Positions 1-7,444 of a DNA stretch of 9,724 nt are shown here, piece after piece. Each line of letters opens with the position of its first letter. The first letter of the stretch is position 1. This stretch comes from CAYRUP01 sp964427485 (lineage in GTDB: Bacteria; Pseudomonadota; Gammaproteobacteria; DSM-16500). The notes beneath the pieces were generated by a model. It made no database searches. It saw only the letters and a list, made by a program, of their open reading frames with translations, and was not told the origin of the DNA. The DNA lies in assembly GCA_964427485.1 (NCBI GenBank), contig CAYRUP010000073.1, positions 1 through 9,724 on the forward strand, read 5' to 3'. Position numbers and translations under genes: made by a program.

Positions 1-136
1 CTAATAGATAATCTTCACGATCTTCTAAAAACTGCTCTAATGCCTTGCGGATATAGTAGCTTTTAGAGCGATGTGTTTCACTAGCAACTTTCTCTAGCTG
101 CATTTCTAATTCTTTGGGTAATCTTACTGCTATCAT
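1..136 (-). CDS. Ribbon-helix-helix antitoxin (CopG/RelB type), partial
   Basis: Reading leftwards from the ATG at 136-134, 45 codons are open and the frame runs off the window edge, so the C-terminus is missing. The protein begins MIAVRLPKELEMQLEKVA and continues through RSKSYYIRKALEQFLEDRED. This is the ribbon-helix-helix pattern: a short beta strand (residues 2-6) that would lie in the DNA major groove, helix A (about 8-20), a turn with RSKS, and helix B (about 26-41). Small proteins of this form are usually antitoxins that repress their own operon and neutralise a RelE/ParE-type toxin encoded just downstream. Here the partner would lie beyond position 1 and cannot be seen. The start is supported by AGGTGA at 145-140, three bases ahead of the ATG. 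It sits behind the queA terminator with its own promoter, so it is probably an independent unit. The fold is well supported; the toxin partner is inference. Confidence 0.8.
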   Translation of the reverse strand, partial: MIAVRLPKELEMQLEKVASETHRSKSYYIRKALEQFLEDREDYLL

Positions 137-156
137 AAATCACCTGTTTTCGTCAT

Positions 157-175
157 TTGTAATACAAGTATAACA
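157..175 (-). promoter_or_regulatory. Extended -10 promoter with overlapping palindrome upstream of the RHH antitoxin
   Basis: On the minus strand TGTTATACT (175-167) is an extended -10 element (TGn plus TATACT), which would place the transcription start near 160, giving a leader of about 24 bases. No good -35 is visible. The 11-base perfect palindrome TTGTAATACAA at 157-167 covers the end of the -10 box and the predicted start site, which is where an autoregulating ribbon-helix-helix antitoxin commonly binds. The promoter is read from sequence; the operator role is inference. Confidence 0.5.
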
Positions 176-183
176 CTAATCCT

Positions 184-213
184 AAAAAAAATCGACCCCC
201 GCACCTTGGGCCG
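184..213 (-). terminator. Intrinsic terminator downstream of queA
   Basis: On the minus strand, starting 9 bases after the queA stop codon, CGGCCC (213-208) pairs with GGGTCG (198-193) in a 6 bp stem that includes one G-U pair, around a 9-base loop. After a single A at 192 the RNA continues as a run of eight U (191-184). Hairpin plus U-tract at this position is a good rho-independent terminator for queA and insulates the antitoxin gene beyond it. Confidence 0.6.
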
Positions 214-222
214 TTATAAGCC

Positions 223-1242
223 CTAGATAATCAACATCGCATCGCCATAACTATAAAAACGATAACGCTCTCGTACTGCTGTTTTATATGCCTGTTTTAT
301 ATTTTCATAACCACCCAAGGCCGATACCAACATTAACAATGTCGAGCCCGGCAAATGAAAATTAGTAATCAGTGCATCCACGCAACGAAATTGGAATCCG
401 GGATAAATAAAAATATCGGTATCGCCGGAAAAAGGTTGGACTTTTCCAGTAAGGCTCGCAGTTTCAAGACTACGTAGCGCAGTCGTACCCACTGCAATAA
501 TACGTCCGCCACGCGCTTTGGTTTTGGTAATTTGCTCACAAACAGTCAGAGGAACATCAACATATTCTGCATGCATGCGATGTTCTTTGATGTTTTCAAC
601 TCGTACGGGGGCAAACGTTCCCGCGCCAATGTGCAGTGTCACATAAGCAATTTCAACACCTTTCGTTTTGAGTTCGTTAAATAACTCTACATCGAAATGC
701 AAACCCGCCGTCGGCGCTGCCACAGAACCTTTGTGTTCGGCATAAATAGTTTGATAACGTGTTTTATCATTTTCGTCAGGTTTACGCTGAAAATAAGGTG
801 GCAGGGGAATTTGGCCAATTTCTTCAATCACATCCAAAATGGGACGAGAATCATAACAACGTAACTCAAACAAATCCTCGTGACGATGCATCACTTCAAA
901 AGAAATTCCCTCAGCAAATAACAACTTACTTTGCGGTTTAGGTGATTTACTTGCACGTACCTGCGCCAAAATGCGATGCTGATCTAAAATACGTTCCACC
1001 AATACTTCAATTTTTCCACCGGATTCTTTATGACCTAAGAGACGTGCCGCAATCACTTCCGTGTTGTTGCAGACGAGCAAATCGTTTGGCGAAATCAGTG
1101 CAGTCAAATCGGTAAATTGACGATGCGTCAGCACCCCCGTTTGACGGTCTAAACAAAGTAAACGACTCGCGCTGCGTTTTTCCAGAGGATAACGCGCAAT
1201 GAGTTCGTTGGGTAATTCATATTCAAAATCGGTTAGTTTCAT
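223..1242 (-). CDS. queA: S-adenosylmethionine:tRNA ribosyltransferase-isomerase QueA
   Basis: This cytoplasmic enzyme transfers and isomerises the ribosyl group of S-adenosylmethionine onto 7-aminomethyl-7-deazaguanine at the wobble position of tRNAs with GUN anticodons, giving epoxyqueuosine, the penultimate step of queuosine synthesis. The 339-residue length matches the family norm of roughly 340-350. Family signatures are visible: the N-terminal MKLTDFEYELPNELIARYP, LLVCNNTEVIAARL (about 55-68), SVAAPTAGLHFD (173-184), VTLHIGAGTFAPV (201-213), and LITNFHLPGSTLLMLVSALGG (291-311). No frameshift or missing motif is seen. The start is the conserved MKLTDF methionine; the Shine-Dalgarno ahead of it is weak. 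It follows the efflux operon on the same strand after 122 bases containing a hairpin element, and is not followed here by tgt, its frequent neighbour in gammaproteobacteria. A clear terminator follows. Identification is firm. Confidence 0.97.
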   Translation of the reverse strand: MKLTDFEYELPNELIARYPLEKRSASRLLCLDRQTGVLTHRQFTDLTALISPNDLLVCNNTEVIAARLLGHKESGGKIEVLVERILDQHRILAQVRASKSPKPQSKLLFAEGISFEVMHRHEDLFELRCYDSRPILDVIEEIGQIPLPPYFQRKPDENDKTRYQTIYAEHKGSVAAPTAGLHFDVELFNELKTKGVEIAYVTLHIGAGTFAPVRVENIKEHRMHAEYVDVPLTVCEQITKTKARGGRIIAVGTTALRSLETASLTGKVQPFSGDTDIFIYPGFQFRCVDALITNFHLPGSTLLMLVSALGGYENIKQAYKTAVRERYRFYSYGDAMLII

Positions 1243-1259
1243 GGTTGGCTCGGGTTTGT

Positions 1260-1362
1260 ACCCCCATCCCCGACCCTTCTCCCAGCAAGCTGGGAGAAGG
1301 GAGCTAACATAGATATAGAGCTCCCTTCTCCCGTTTACGGGAGAAGGGCTGGGGATGAGGGT
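1260..1362. repeat. 103-base nested inverted-repeat element (REP/MITE-like) between the RND gene and queA
   Basis: The stretch contains CCCTTCTCCC twice and its complement GGGAGAAGGG twice. Hairpin A pairs 1274-1286 with 1289-1301 (13 bp palindromic arms, only two bases between them). Hairpin B pairs 1323-1333 with 1338-1348 (11 bp, loop TTTA). The outer arms 1260-1283 and 1339-1362 are also inverted copies of each other (21 of 24 matching), and 1292-1305 pairs perfectly with 1319-1332 (14 bp). It can therefore fold as two side-by-side hairpins or as a long nested structure. Neither hairpin is followed by a T-run, so it is not a classical terminator, though it could protect or end the pump mRNA. 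I see no target-site duplication. G- and C-rich hairpin repeats of this style are commonly dispersed in gammaproteobacterial intergenic regions; that this is one of a family is inference. Confidence 0.75.
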
Positions 1363-1364
1363 CC

Positions 1365-4300
1365 TTAAGTTATTTCCGGCGCAGCATTAAAATCTTCTTC
1401 GCCCTTATTCTGTGAGTGATCCGCTGCCAAGAACATATACATAGCAGGAACCACAAAAAGAGTGAATAGTGTACCGATTGCGATGCCAGATGCAATAACC
1501 ACCCCAATATTAAAACGACTCACCGCACCCGCACCCGTTGCCGTAATAAGAGGTATCACACCTAACACCATCGCGGCTGTCGTCATCAAAATAGGTCGTA
1601 AGCGAATGCCTGCCGCCATTTCAACCGCCTCACGTTTACTTTTTCCTTCATGCTGCAAATCATTCGCAAACTGTACGATCAAAATCCCATGCTTACTGAT
1701 TAAACCAATCAAGGTGACCAACCCTACTTCCGTATAAATATTTAAACTCACCCCACCTATACCCAAACTAATAAAAATCATCGCGCCGCAAATAGACATA
1801 GGCACTGAGATCAACACAATGAGTGGATCTCGAAAACTTTCAAACAAAGCAGCTAAGGAAAGGAAAATGATAACTAACGAAAAAAAGAAAGACGCCAGCA
1901 AGGCATTTCCTTCTTGTTCAAACTGGCGCAATTGACCCGCATAATCCACAGTATAACCTTGCGGCAAAATAGTACTCGCCAATTCTCTCAATTTACTAAC
2001 TGCTTCACCCAGCGTAATGCCAGGCATCGCAACCGCTGAAATTGTCGCGGAATTAAGTTGTTGAAAATGATTCAACGATTCTGGTTGTACTGAGGTTTTT
2101 ACATCCGCAATGGTGGACAACGGTATAACTTCGCCTTTGCGCGTGGTAATGTAATAATTCAATGGCTGGGTGACATTCTGACGATAATCACGAATCATTT
2201 GGGGAATCACTTGATACGAACGTCCGGCAAAATTAAAGTAATTGATATATCCTTGACTTAATGCAGCGCCCAACGAATTACTAATTTCTAACATGGTTAA
2301 TCCAAACTCTGCCGCTTTATCGCGATTCAAAAGAATACTCGTTTGTGCTTTATCCAATTTGAGATCGGTATCCATATAGATAAACATACCTGATTCTAAT
2401 GCTTTGGCTTTCAAGGCCAAACTCACATCATTGAGATTAGCAAAAGGATCCGTTGTCGTTATCACAAACTGGATGGGTAAGCCGCGCGAACCAGGCAAAG
2501 GAGGCAGCTGAAATACCGCAACCATAGCGCCCGCAATTTTTTTTAATTCACGCTGAATTAAAGGTTGCAATTGATTTGAAGTACGTTTGCGCTGATCCCA
2601 AGATGATAATCCCATACCTACAATACTGGTATTTAGGCCGCTTGTACCATCAATTTGAAAAACCCGTTGTGTTTCGGGAAAACTTTTATAAATCTGATAA
2701 ACAGCATTTGAATACAATTGCGTTTGTGCCAACGTCGCATTCGGCGCTGTGATTACCTGAGAAATGATAATGCCTTGATCCTCCATAGGTGCAAGTTCTG
2801 ATTTTGATGTTGAATAAAGAAAATAAATACTCAATAAAATAATCACCGCAAAAACAGCGGTAACCATCAGGGTATCCAAAGAACTATGCAAAACCCGATG
2901 ATAATTATGTTGTAGTTTTTCAAATTGTCGATCAATCCATTTAACAAAACGCTGACTTCTATCATCGTTGTGATTCATTTTTAAATATCTTGAACACATC
3001 ATAGGTGAAAGTGTCAATGCAATAATCGCTGACACTGCAACAGCACCTGCGAGAGTAAAAGCAAATTCAGTAAATAAAGCGCCAGTCAATCCACCCATAA
3101 AACCAATTGGTACATACACTGCAATTAATACAACAGAAATGGCAATAATCGGATTCGCTAATTCACGCGCGCCCTGAATCGCAGCTTGAAATTTTGGCGT
3201 TCCTTGTTCCATATGCCGTTGCACATTTTCCACGACAATAATTGCATCATCTACGACAAGTCCAATCGCCAGTACCAGTGCGAGCAAGGTCAACAAATTG
3301 ATGGAATAACCCAGCAAAAACATAATAAAAAAAGCACCAATCAACGAAAGCGGAATGGCCACCAATGGAATAACGACTGAGCGTAAGGAACCCAGAAAAA
3401 GAAAAATAACTAACGTGACAATCGACAAGGCTTCAAATAATGACACTACAACTTCGTGAATAGAACTATCCACAAACTCGGTTGAATCATAGACTATTTT
3501 CCCATTCAATCCTTGCGGTAATTGCTGTTCTACAGTGCCAAATACTTCACGTACTTTTTTGATAACCGTTAAAAGATTGGCAGTGGGCGCGACTTGAATA
3601 CCAATATAAATAGCCTGTTTGCCATTAAAACTGACGGATGAATCATAATTGGTTGCCCCCAGCGAAACTTTTGCGACATCACCTAGCCGGATGATGGCAC
3701 CGTTTTGTGATTTGATAACCATTTTCTGAAATTCTGCTACGCTGCCAAGTCCAGTGTCTGTGGTTAAATTCACCGTAAACATACTGCCATCCGTACGACC
3801 GACTGCAGAAATGACGTCATTTGTTGCTAATGCATTTCCCACATCCGTCGGTGTCAATCCATATCCGGATAACTTCACTGGATCAAGCCAAATACGCATC
3901 GCAAATTGGCGATTACCCAAAATTTCCGCGGTTTGAACGCCTGGAACTGCTTGAAACTTCGGTTGCACGACACGCGTTAAATAATCTGTGATTTGATTAT
4001 TTTCCAATACATCACTGTAAAAACCCATGTACATTGCATCAATCGTTTGTCCAACTGACAGCGTAATGACGGGAAGTTGTGAATTTTTAGGTAACTGATT
4101 TAAGACCGCACTGACTTTGGTGCTAATTTCCGAAAGTGCTCTATTCGGATCGTAATTCAGCCGCAAATTAACTGAAATTATGCTTACATTTTGTGAACTG
4201 GTTGATGTTATATAATCAATTCCACCGGTTTGGGCAATGGAATTTTCCAATGGTGTAGTGATAAATCCCGCGACAACTTCGGGCGCGGCACCCGTATAAG

Positions 4301-4448
4301 TTGTGGTGACTGTGATAACGGCATTTTCGGTAAAAGGATATTGTCGAATCGGCAACATTCCTATCGAACGCAAACCCATTGCGAGAATCAACAAACTGAT
4401 GACAGTTGCTAGTACCGGTCGTTTAACATAAATATCGGTGAATTGCAT
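1365..4448 (-). CDS. RND multidrug efflux pump, inner-membrane permease (HAE1/AcrB family)
   Basis: This is the proton-driven inner-membrane transporter of a tripartite efflux complex, expected to export hydrophobic or amphiphilic compounds such as drugs, dyes or detergents through the adaptor and outer-membrane channel encoded upstream. Its 1027 residues fit the HAE1 family (about 1020-1050). It begins with MQFTDIYVKRPVLATVIS, the usual cytoplasmic start and first membrane helix. The two large periplasmic regions follow TM1 (about 35-335) and TM7 (about 555-850), with TM2-6 near 337-485 and TM8-12 near 850-1007. Proton-relay residues are present: D400-D401 in GLVVDDAIIVVEN (TM4), K919 in GLISKHGILIV (TM10), and R949/R951 in GIRLRPILMTT (TM11). 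The start is set by AAGGAA at 4460-4455, which overlaps the stop codon of the adaptor gene, indicating translational coupling. Substrates cannot be predicted from sequence, and I do not assign a symbol among MexB, MexI and related types. Confidence 0.95.
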   Translation of the reverse strand: MQFTDIYVKRPVLATVISLLILAMGLRSIGMLPIRQYPFTENAVITVTTTYTGAAPEVVAGFITTPLENSIAQTGGIDYITSTSSQNVSIISVNLRLNYDPNRALSEISTKVSAVLNQLPKNSQLPVITLSVGQTIDAMYMGFYSDVLENNQITDYLTRVVQPKFQAVPGVQTAEILGNRQFAMRIWLDPVKLSGYGLTPTDVGNALATNDVISAVGRTDGSMFTVNLTTDTGLGSVAEFQKMVIKSQNGAIIRLGDVAKVSLGATNYDSSVSFNGKQAIYIGIQVAPTANLLTVIKKVREVFGTVEQQLPQGLNGKIVYDSTEFVDSSIHEVVVSLFEALSIVTLVIFLFLGSLRSVVIPLVAIPLSLIGAFFIMFLLGYSINLLTLLALVLAIGLVVDDAIIVVENVQRHMEQGTPKFQAAIQGARELANPIIAISVVLIAVYVPIGFMGGLTGALFTEFAFTLAGAVAVSAIIALTLSPMMCSRYLKMNHNDDRSQRFVKWIDRQFEKLQHNYHRVLHSSLDTLMVTAVFAVIILLSIYFLYSTSKSELAPMEDQGIIISQVITAPNATLAQTQLYSNAVYQIYKSFPETQRVFQIDGTSGLNTSIVGMGLSSWDQRKRTSNQLQPLIQRELKKIAGAMVAVFQLPPLPGSRGLPIQFVITTTDPFANLNDVSLALKAKALESGMFIYMDTDLKLDKAQTSILLNRDKAAEFGLTMLEISNSLGAALSQGYINYFNFAGRSYQVIPQMIRDYRQNVTQPLNYYITTRKGEVIPLSTIADVKTSVQPESLNHFQQLNSATISAVAMPGITLGEAVSKLRELASTILPQGYTVDYAGQLRQFEQEGNALLASFFFSLVIIFLSLAALFESFRDPLIVLISVPMSICGAMIFISLGIGGVSLNIYTEVGLVTLIGLISKHGILIVQFANDLQHEGKSKREAVEMAAGIRLRPILMTTAAMVLGVIPLITATGAGAVSRFNIGVVIASGIAIGTLFTLFVVPAMYMFLAADHSQNKGEEDFNAAPEIT

Positions 4449-4458
4449 CGCAACTTCC

Positions 4459-5604
4459 TTAATACTCGTTTGGCAATTTTGGAGCTGGATTATTAGGCGG
4501 CATGATTGAATTATTGATCGTAATCAAACTGCCATTTTTAAGCTTGAGTTGACCGCTTGCAACGACTGTTTGGCCTTTTCGTAAACCTTTTAAAATCACG
4601 ACTTGATCACCGCGCGTTTCGCCAGTGGTGACAAAGGATTGATTGGCTGTGAGTACCGACTGACCATTTTTATCTTTAATTGTAGTTACGATGTAAGCGA
4701 TGCTGCCATAAGGATTAAAACTGATAGCCGTTTGCGGCAGTGTCAAAAATGGTTTAGCTTCGCCTATTGTAACGCTAACACCTGCGAACATGCCTGGCGC
4801 TAATTCAAACTTTGGATTGGCAATGGTCGCTTCAACTTCAACATTGCGTGTATCAACATCCACGCCTGGATTAATCGTAGTAATTTTTCCATAAAAAAAT
4901 TGTTGTGGATAGGCATCCGAGTTGAGAGTAACCGGCATGCCCACTTTCAGTTGCGCGAGCGCTTGCTGAGGCACATAAAAATCCACGTAAATGGGATCCA
5001 GTGTTTGTAACATCACCACGGTATCACCTGGATTGACATATTGTCCTGGATTGACTTTGGAAATTCCCAAACGACCGGTGAAAGGTGCACGTATCGATTT
5101 TTTCAGAACGACGGCTGCTTGTTGTGCGACTTGTGCAGCGGTGTTTTTTACATTCGCAGCATCGGTGTCTAAGGTTTCTTTGCTGACCGCTTTAATTTTA
5201 TATTGCGCTTTATCGCGATTGTAGGTAATTACCGCAATTTCTGCATTGGCTTCCAGTGAGTGTAATAAAGCAATGTCATCATCCGCATTCAATTGCACAA
5301 GTAAGGTGTTTTCTGTGACGTTAGAACCCGGAGTGAAATAAATTTGTTGCACCATGCCAGCAAGCTGTGTTGTCACATTCACTCCACGTATCGCACGCAA
5401 ACTACCTGACGCCGTTAGTTTGGGTTGCCATGATTGATAATCCACTTTCATGGTTGAAACAGTGATCACCGGATTACTATTCCCTGCCATGTAATGTTTA
5501 AACAAAAGAACCATGACCATTTTATAAATTAAAATGCCGCCGAATAAAATGCCGACACCAATCAGCATGATTATCATTCTTTTTCTGGTTGATTCATTTT
5601 GCAT
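4459..5604 (-). CDS. RND efflux periplasmic adaptor (membrane fusion protein, HlyD/AcrA family)
   Basis: The adaptor bridges the RND pump and the outer-membrane channel in the periplasm. It is 381 residues, a normal length. A single N-terminal hydrophobic segment (about 11-35) with no lipobox cysteine suggests a membrane anchor rather than a lipid tail. The order of domains is visible: first lipoyl half-motif (about 76-108, VTTQLAGMVQQIYFTPGSNV), a short alpha-helical hairpin (about 110-168, QAAVVLKKS at its end), second lipoyl half (170-200, IRAPFTGRLGISKVNPGQYV), the beta-barrel domain (about 204-280, DFYVPQQALAQLKVGMPV), and a membrane-proximal C-terminal domain (about 285-365). The hairpin is short for AcrA and closer to the MexH/MdtA-like adaptors. 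The start is supported by AGGAGA at 5614-5609. It lies 14 bases after the channel gene and 10 before the pump gene, in one operon. Confidence 0.94.
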   Translation of the reverse strand: MQNESTRKRMIIMLIGVGILFGGILIYKMVMVLLFKHYMAGNSNPVITVSTMKVDYQSWQPKLTASGSLRAIRGVNVTTQLAGMVQQIYFTPGSNVTENTLLVQLNADDDIALLHSLEANAEIAVITYNRDKAQYKIKAVSKETLDTDAANVKNTAAQVAQQAAVVLKKSIRAPFTGRLGISKVNPGQYVNPGDTVVMLQTLDPIYVDFYVPQQALAQLKVGMPVTLNSDAYPQQFFYGKITTINPGVDVDTRNVEVEATIANPKFELAPGMFAGVSVTIGEAKPFLTLPQTAISFNPYGSIAYIVTTIKDKNGQSVLTANQSFVTTGETRGDQVVILKGLRKGQTVVASGQLKLKNGSLITINNSIMPPNNPAPKLPNEY

Positions 5605-5618
5605 GTGATCTCCTAGCT

Positions 5619-7175
5619 TTATGCTTTATACATCGACATTTTATGTTCGACTCTCTGTGCGATGTGACAGCAATTGCGATTCCACCAACCTCCGCCTAAT
5701 GCCTGGAATAATGCGGCTGTATCAGTATAACGTGCTGCTTCCGCTTGAATACGACTAATCCGTGCTTGTTGATATTGTTGTTCTGCGGTTAACAGTGATA
5801 AATAATTCACGCCGCCTAAATGAAATTGTTGTTCGGTTAAGATTAACGAATTACGCGCAGCAATTTCCGCATCTTTTTGTGCGCGTAACGTTTGTGCGTC
5901 ATGTTGCAGTGCACGCAGCGTATCAGCTACATTTTGAAATGCGAGCAATACGGTTTGTTTATACTGTGCAAGCGTTTGTTGATAGGTATCAATTGCGGCG
6001 CGTTGTTTGGCAAGCAAAGCGCCCCCATTAAAGATCGGTTGTAATATATTGCCGCCATAACTCCATACAGCACTTCCTGGGTTAAATAAATTATTGAAAG
6101 CGGTGGTGGTCCAACCATAATTTACATTTAATGTAATTTGCGGATACAAATTGGCAGTTGCCACACCAATTTGCGCGCTAGCAGCAGCGAGTAATGCTTC
6201 TGCTGCACGTATATCGGGTCGTTGTCTTACTAACAAGGAAGGAATACTAATAGGTAACTCTGCAGGTAAATTTAACCGTGCGAGATCAAATTTCGGAATA
6301 CGGTCTTCACTGGGCAATTCTCCCATCAGTACAGAAAGCAAATGATTCGCTACTGCCAAATTCTGCTGCAACGGTGGCAAGGTTGCACGAGTTTGTGCGA
6401 GTTGGCTTTCCTGACTTAATACATCCGCACGCGATACGCCACCCGCATGGAATTGTCCTTCCACTATTCGCAATTGGTCTTGTTGTGATTTGATTAATTC
6501 ATAAGTTGCTTGAATTTGAGCACGTAATGAAGCTGCGAGTATCGCTGTGGTAACTATATTTGAAGTCAACGATAAATAAGTGCCTTCTAATTGGAAACGT
6601 TGATAATCGACTTCATCACACAATGCTTCAATTTGACGCCGTGCGCCGCCAAACATATCCAATGTATACGTCACGCCCACAGTAGCATTATAAAGGTTAT
6701 AGACACTCAAGCCACTTCCGCCGCCGAATGAAGCTTTTGCATCGCGTTGCCGCTCCGCTGCAAATTGCGCATTCACTGCAGGAAATAAAGACGTTCCAAT
6801 TTGTGCTATCACATTTTCTTGTGCTGCACGTAATGCAGCTTGCGCTGCTGCCAAATTAGGACTATTGATTAATCCTTTACGAATTAAATCATCTAACGAA
6901 GCGGAATGAAAAACTTGCCACCATTCTGCTGGAATGTCTCGACCCGACAAAAAATACTGTGATTTTCCTGAGGCACCTGCTTTAGGTACACTAATGGTTT
7001 TTTTGGGTTGAGGGGATTCGGTATAGGTTGGGGTTTGTGGTGCGCTAGGCGAATGGAAATTTGGACCTACCATACAACTCGTTAAGGTCACACTCAAAAG
7101 TAGAATTAAAAATCGTAGTCCCTGATTTAGCATTCTCTCAAGCAATCCTGTTTCTATTTTTACATTAATAATCAT
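5619..7175 (-). CDS. Outer-membrane efflux channel lipoprotein (NodT/OprM, TolC-like family)
   Basis: This is the outer-membrane exit duct of the efflux complex. A lipoprotein signal is clear: the hydrophobic run RFLILLLSVTLTSC ends in the lipobox L-T-S-C with the lipidated cysteine at residue 34 of the longest reading (518 residues). The ATG at 7133 (residue 15, MLNQGLRFLILLL) would give a more typical 20-residue signal and a 504-residue protein; neither start has a convincing Shine-Dalgarno, so the N-terminus is uncertain and I favour 7133. Two repeated outer-membrane efflux domains follow (about 88-285 and 312-495), with paired signatures such as EGQFHAGGVSRADVLSQESQLAQTRA (239-264) and EQQFHLGGVNYLSLLTAEQQYQQAR (448-472), plus RQRPDIRAAEALLAAASAQIGVA (317-339) and LYPQITLNVNYG (343-354). 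It is the first gene of the operon, ahead of adaptor and pump, whereas channel genes usually come last. Confidence 0.93.
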   Translation of the reverse strand: MIINVKIETGLLERMLNQGLRFLILLLSVTLTSCMVGPNFHSPSAPQTPTYTESPQPKKTISVPKAGASGKSQYFLSGRDIPAEWWQVFHSASLDDLIRKGLINSPNLAAAQAALRAAQENVIAQIGTSLFPAVNAQFAAERQRDAKASFGGGSGLSVYNLYNATVGVTYTLDMFGGARRQIEALCDEVDYQRFQLEGTYLSLTSNIVTTAILAASLRAQIQATYELIKSQQDQLRIVEGQFHAGGVSRADVLSQESQLAQTRATLPPLQQNLAVANHLLSVLMGELPSEDRIPKFDLARLNLPAELPISIPSLLVRQRPDIRAAEALLAAASAQIGVATANLYPQITLNVNYGWTTTAFNNLFNPGSAVWSYGGNILQPIFNGGALLAKQRAAIDTYQQTLAQYKQTVLLAFQNVADTLRALQHDAQTLRAQKDAEIAARNSLILTEQQFHLGGVNYLSLLTAEQQYQQARISRIQAEAARYTDTAALFQALGGGWWNRNCCHIAQRVEHKMSMYKA

Positions 7176-7265
7176 ATTAATACATCGTGCTCGTGGAAGA
7201 AAGGAGTATGCGTGGGAAATGCGCAGAATGACGCTTCGGCCAGCGCAAAAATAACCAACTCATTG

Positions 7266-7299
7266 ATTATACTATATTTTTTTGTTTTAAGCCTGACAA
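7266..7299 (-). promoter_or_regulatory. Predicted promoter of the efflux operon
   Basis: On the minus strand TTGTCA (7299-7294) and TATAGT (7276-7271) are separated by exactly 17 bases, matching a sigma-70 promoter. An overlapping TATAAT (7271-7266) could act as an alternative -10 but would have a 22-base spacer. Transcription would start near 7259-7264, leaving a leader of about 85-130 bases to the two possible channel-gene starts. The leader holds a short inverted repeat (TGCGC/GCGCA around 7220-7247). No efflux regulator gene lies next to it in this window. Confidence 0.5.
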
Positions 7300-7384
7300 A
7301 ATATTTTTCCAAAAACTCATAACTTATTGATTTTAATCATTTTTTTCTATATTTACTCAGTGGTCTACCAAAAATTTTTATCTC

Positions 7385-7393
7385 TGCTATAAT
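7385..7393 (+). promoter_or_regulatory. Extended -10 promoter of the hipBA-like operon
   Basis: TGCTATAAT (7385-7393) is a perfect consensus extended -10 element. A -35 hexamer at the right spacing is not evident, which extended -10 promoters tolerate. Transcription would start about 7399-7401, inside the first palindromic operator, so a repressor bound there would block initiation directly. Confidence 0.6.
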
Positions 7394-7442
7394 GATCAAT
7401 ATATTGATCAATAAACCCATTTAATGATCAGGATATTAATCA
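7393..7442. promoter_or_regulatory. Twin palindromic operators of the HipB-like repressor
   Basis: Operator 1 (7393-7410) is a perfect 18-base palindrome of form TGATCA-N6-TGATCA. Operator 2 (7425-7442) is TGATCA-N6-TAATCA-like and matches operator 1 at 15 of 18 bases. Their centres are 32 bases apart, about three helical turns, so dimers would sit on the same face of the helix. Operator 1 covers the last base of the -10 and the predicted transcription start; operator 2 ends just before the preferred start codon at 7445. Paired palindromes upstream of a HipB-type gene fit autoregulation. The palindromes are seen; the binding protein is inferred. Confidence 0.65.
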
Positions 7443-7444
7443 TT

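Noticed and set aside
193..222. Possible tRNA remnant just after queA (GGCTTATAACGGCCC then a GGTGCGGGGGTCGA stretch resembles an anticodon arm and T arm)
   Set aside because: The anticodon stem does not pair over five bases and there is no acceptor or D arm; the same bases are better explained as the terminator hairpin followed by eight U.
1274..1348. The hairpins at 1274-1348 as a short CRISPR array
   Set aside because: The repeated core occurs as inverted, not direct, copies with unequal short spacers and no cas genes nearby.
1462..1737. Plus-strand frame opposite the end of the RND pump gene
   Set aside because: It is a shadow of the conserved TM10-TM12 coding region on the other strand, with no features of its own.
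7208..7231. Mini-frame of seven codons after AAGGAG at 7201-7206
   Set aside because: The spacing to the ATG is one base, the peptide is only seven residues, and it lies in the untranslated leader of the opposite-strand efflux operon; a chance occurrence.
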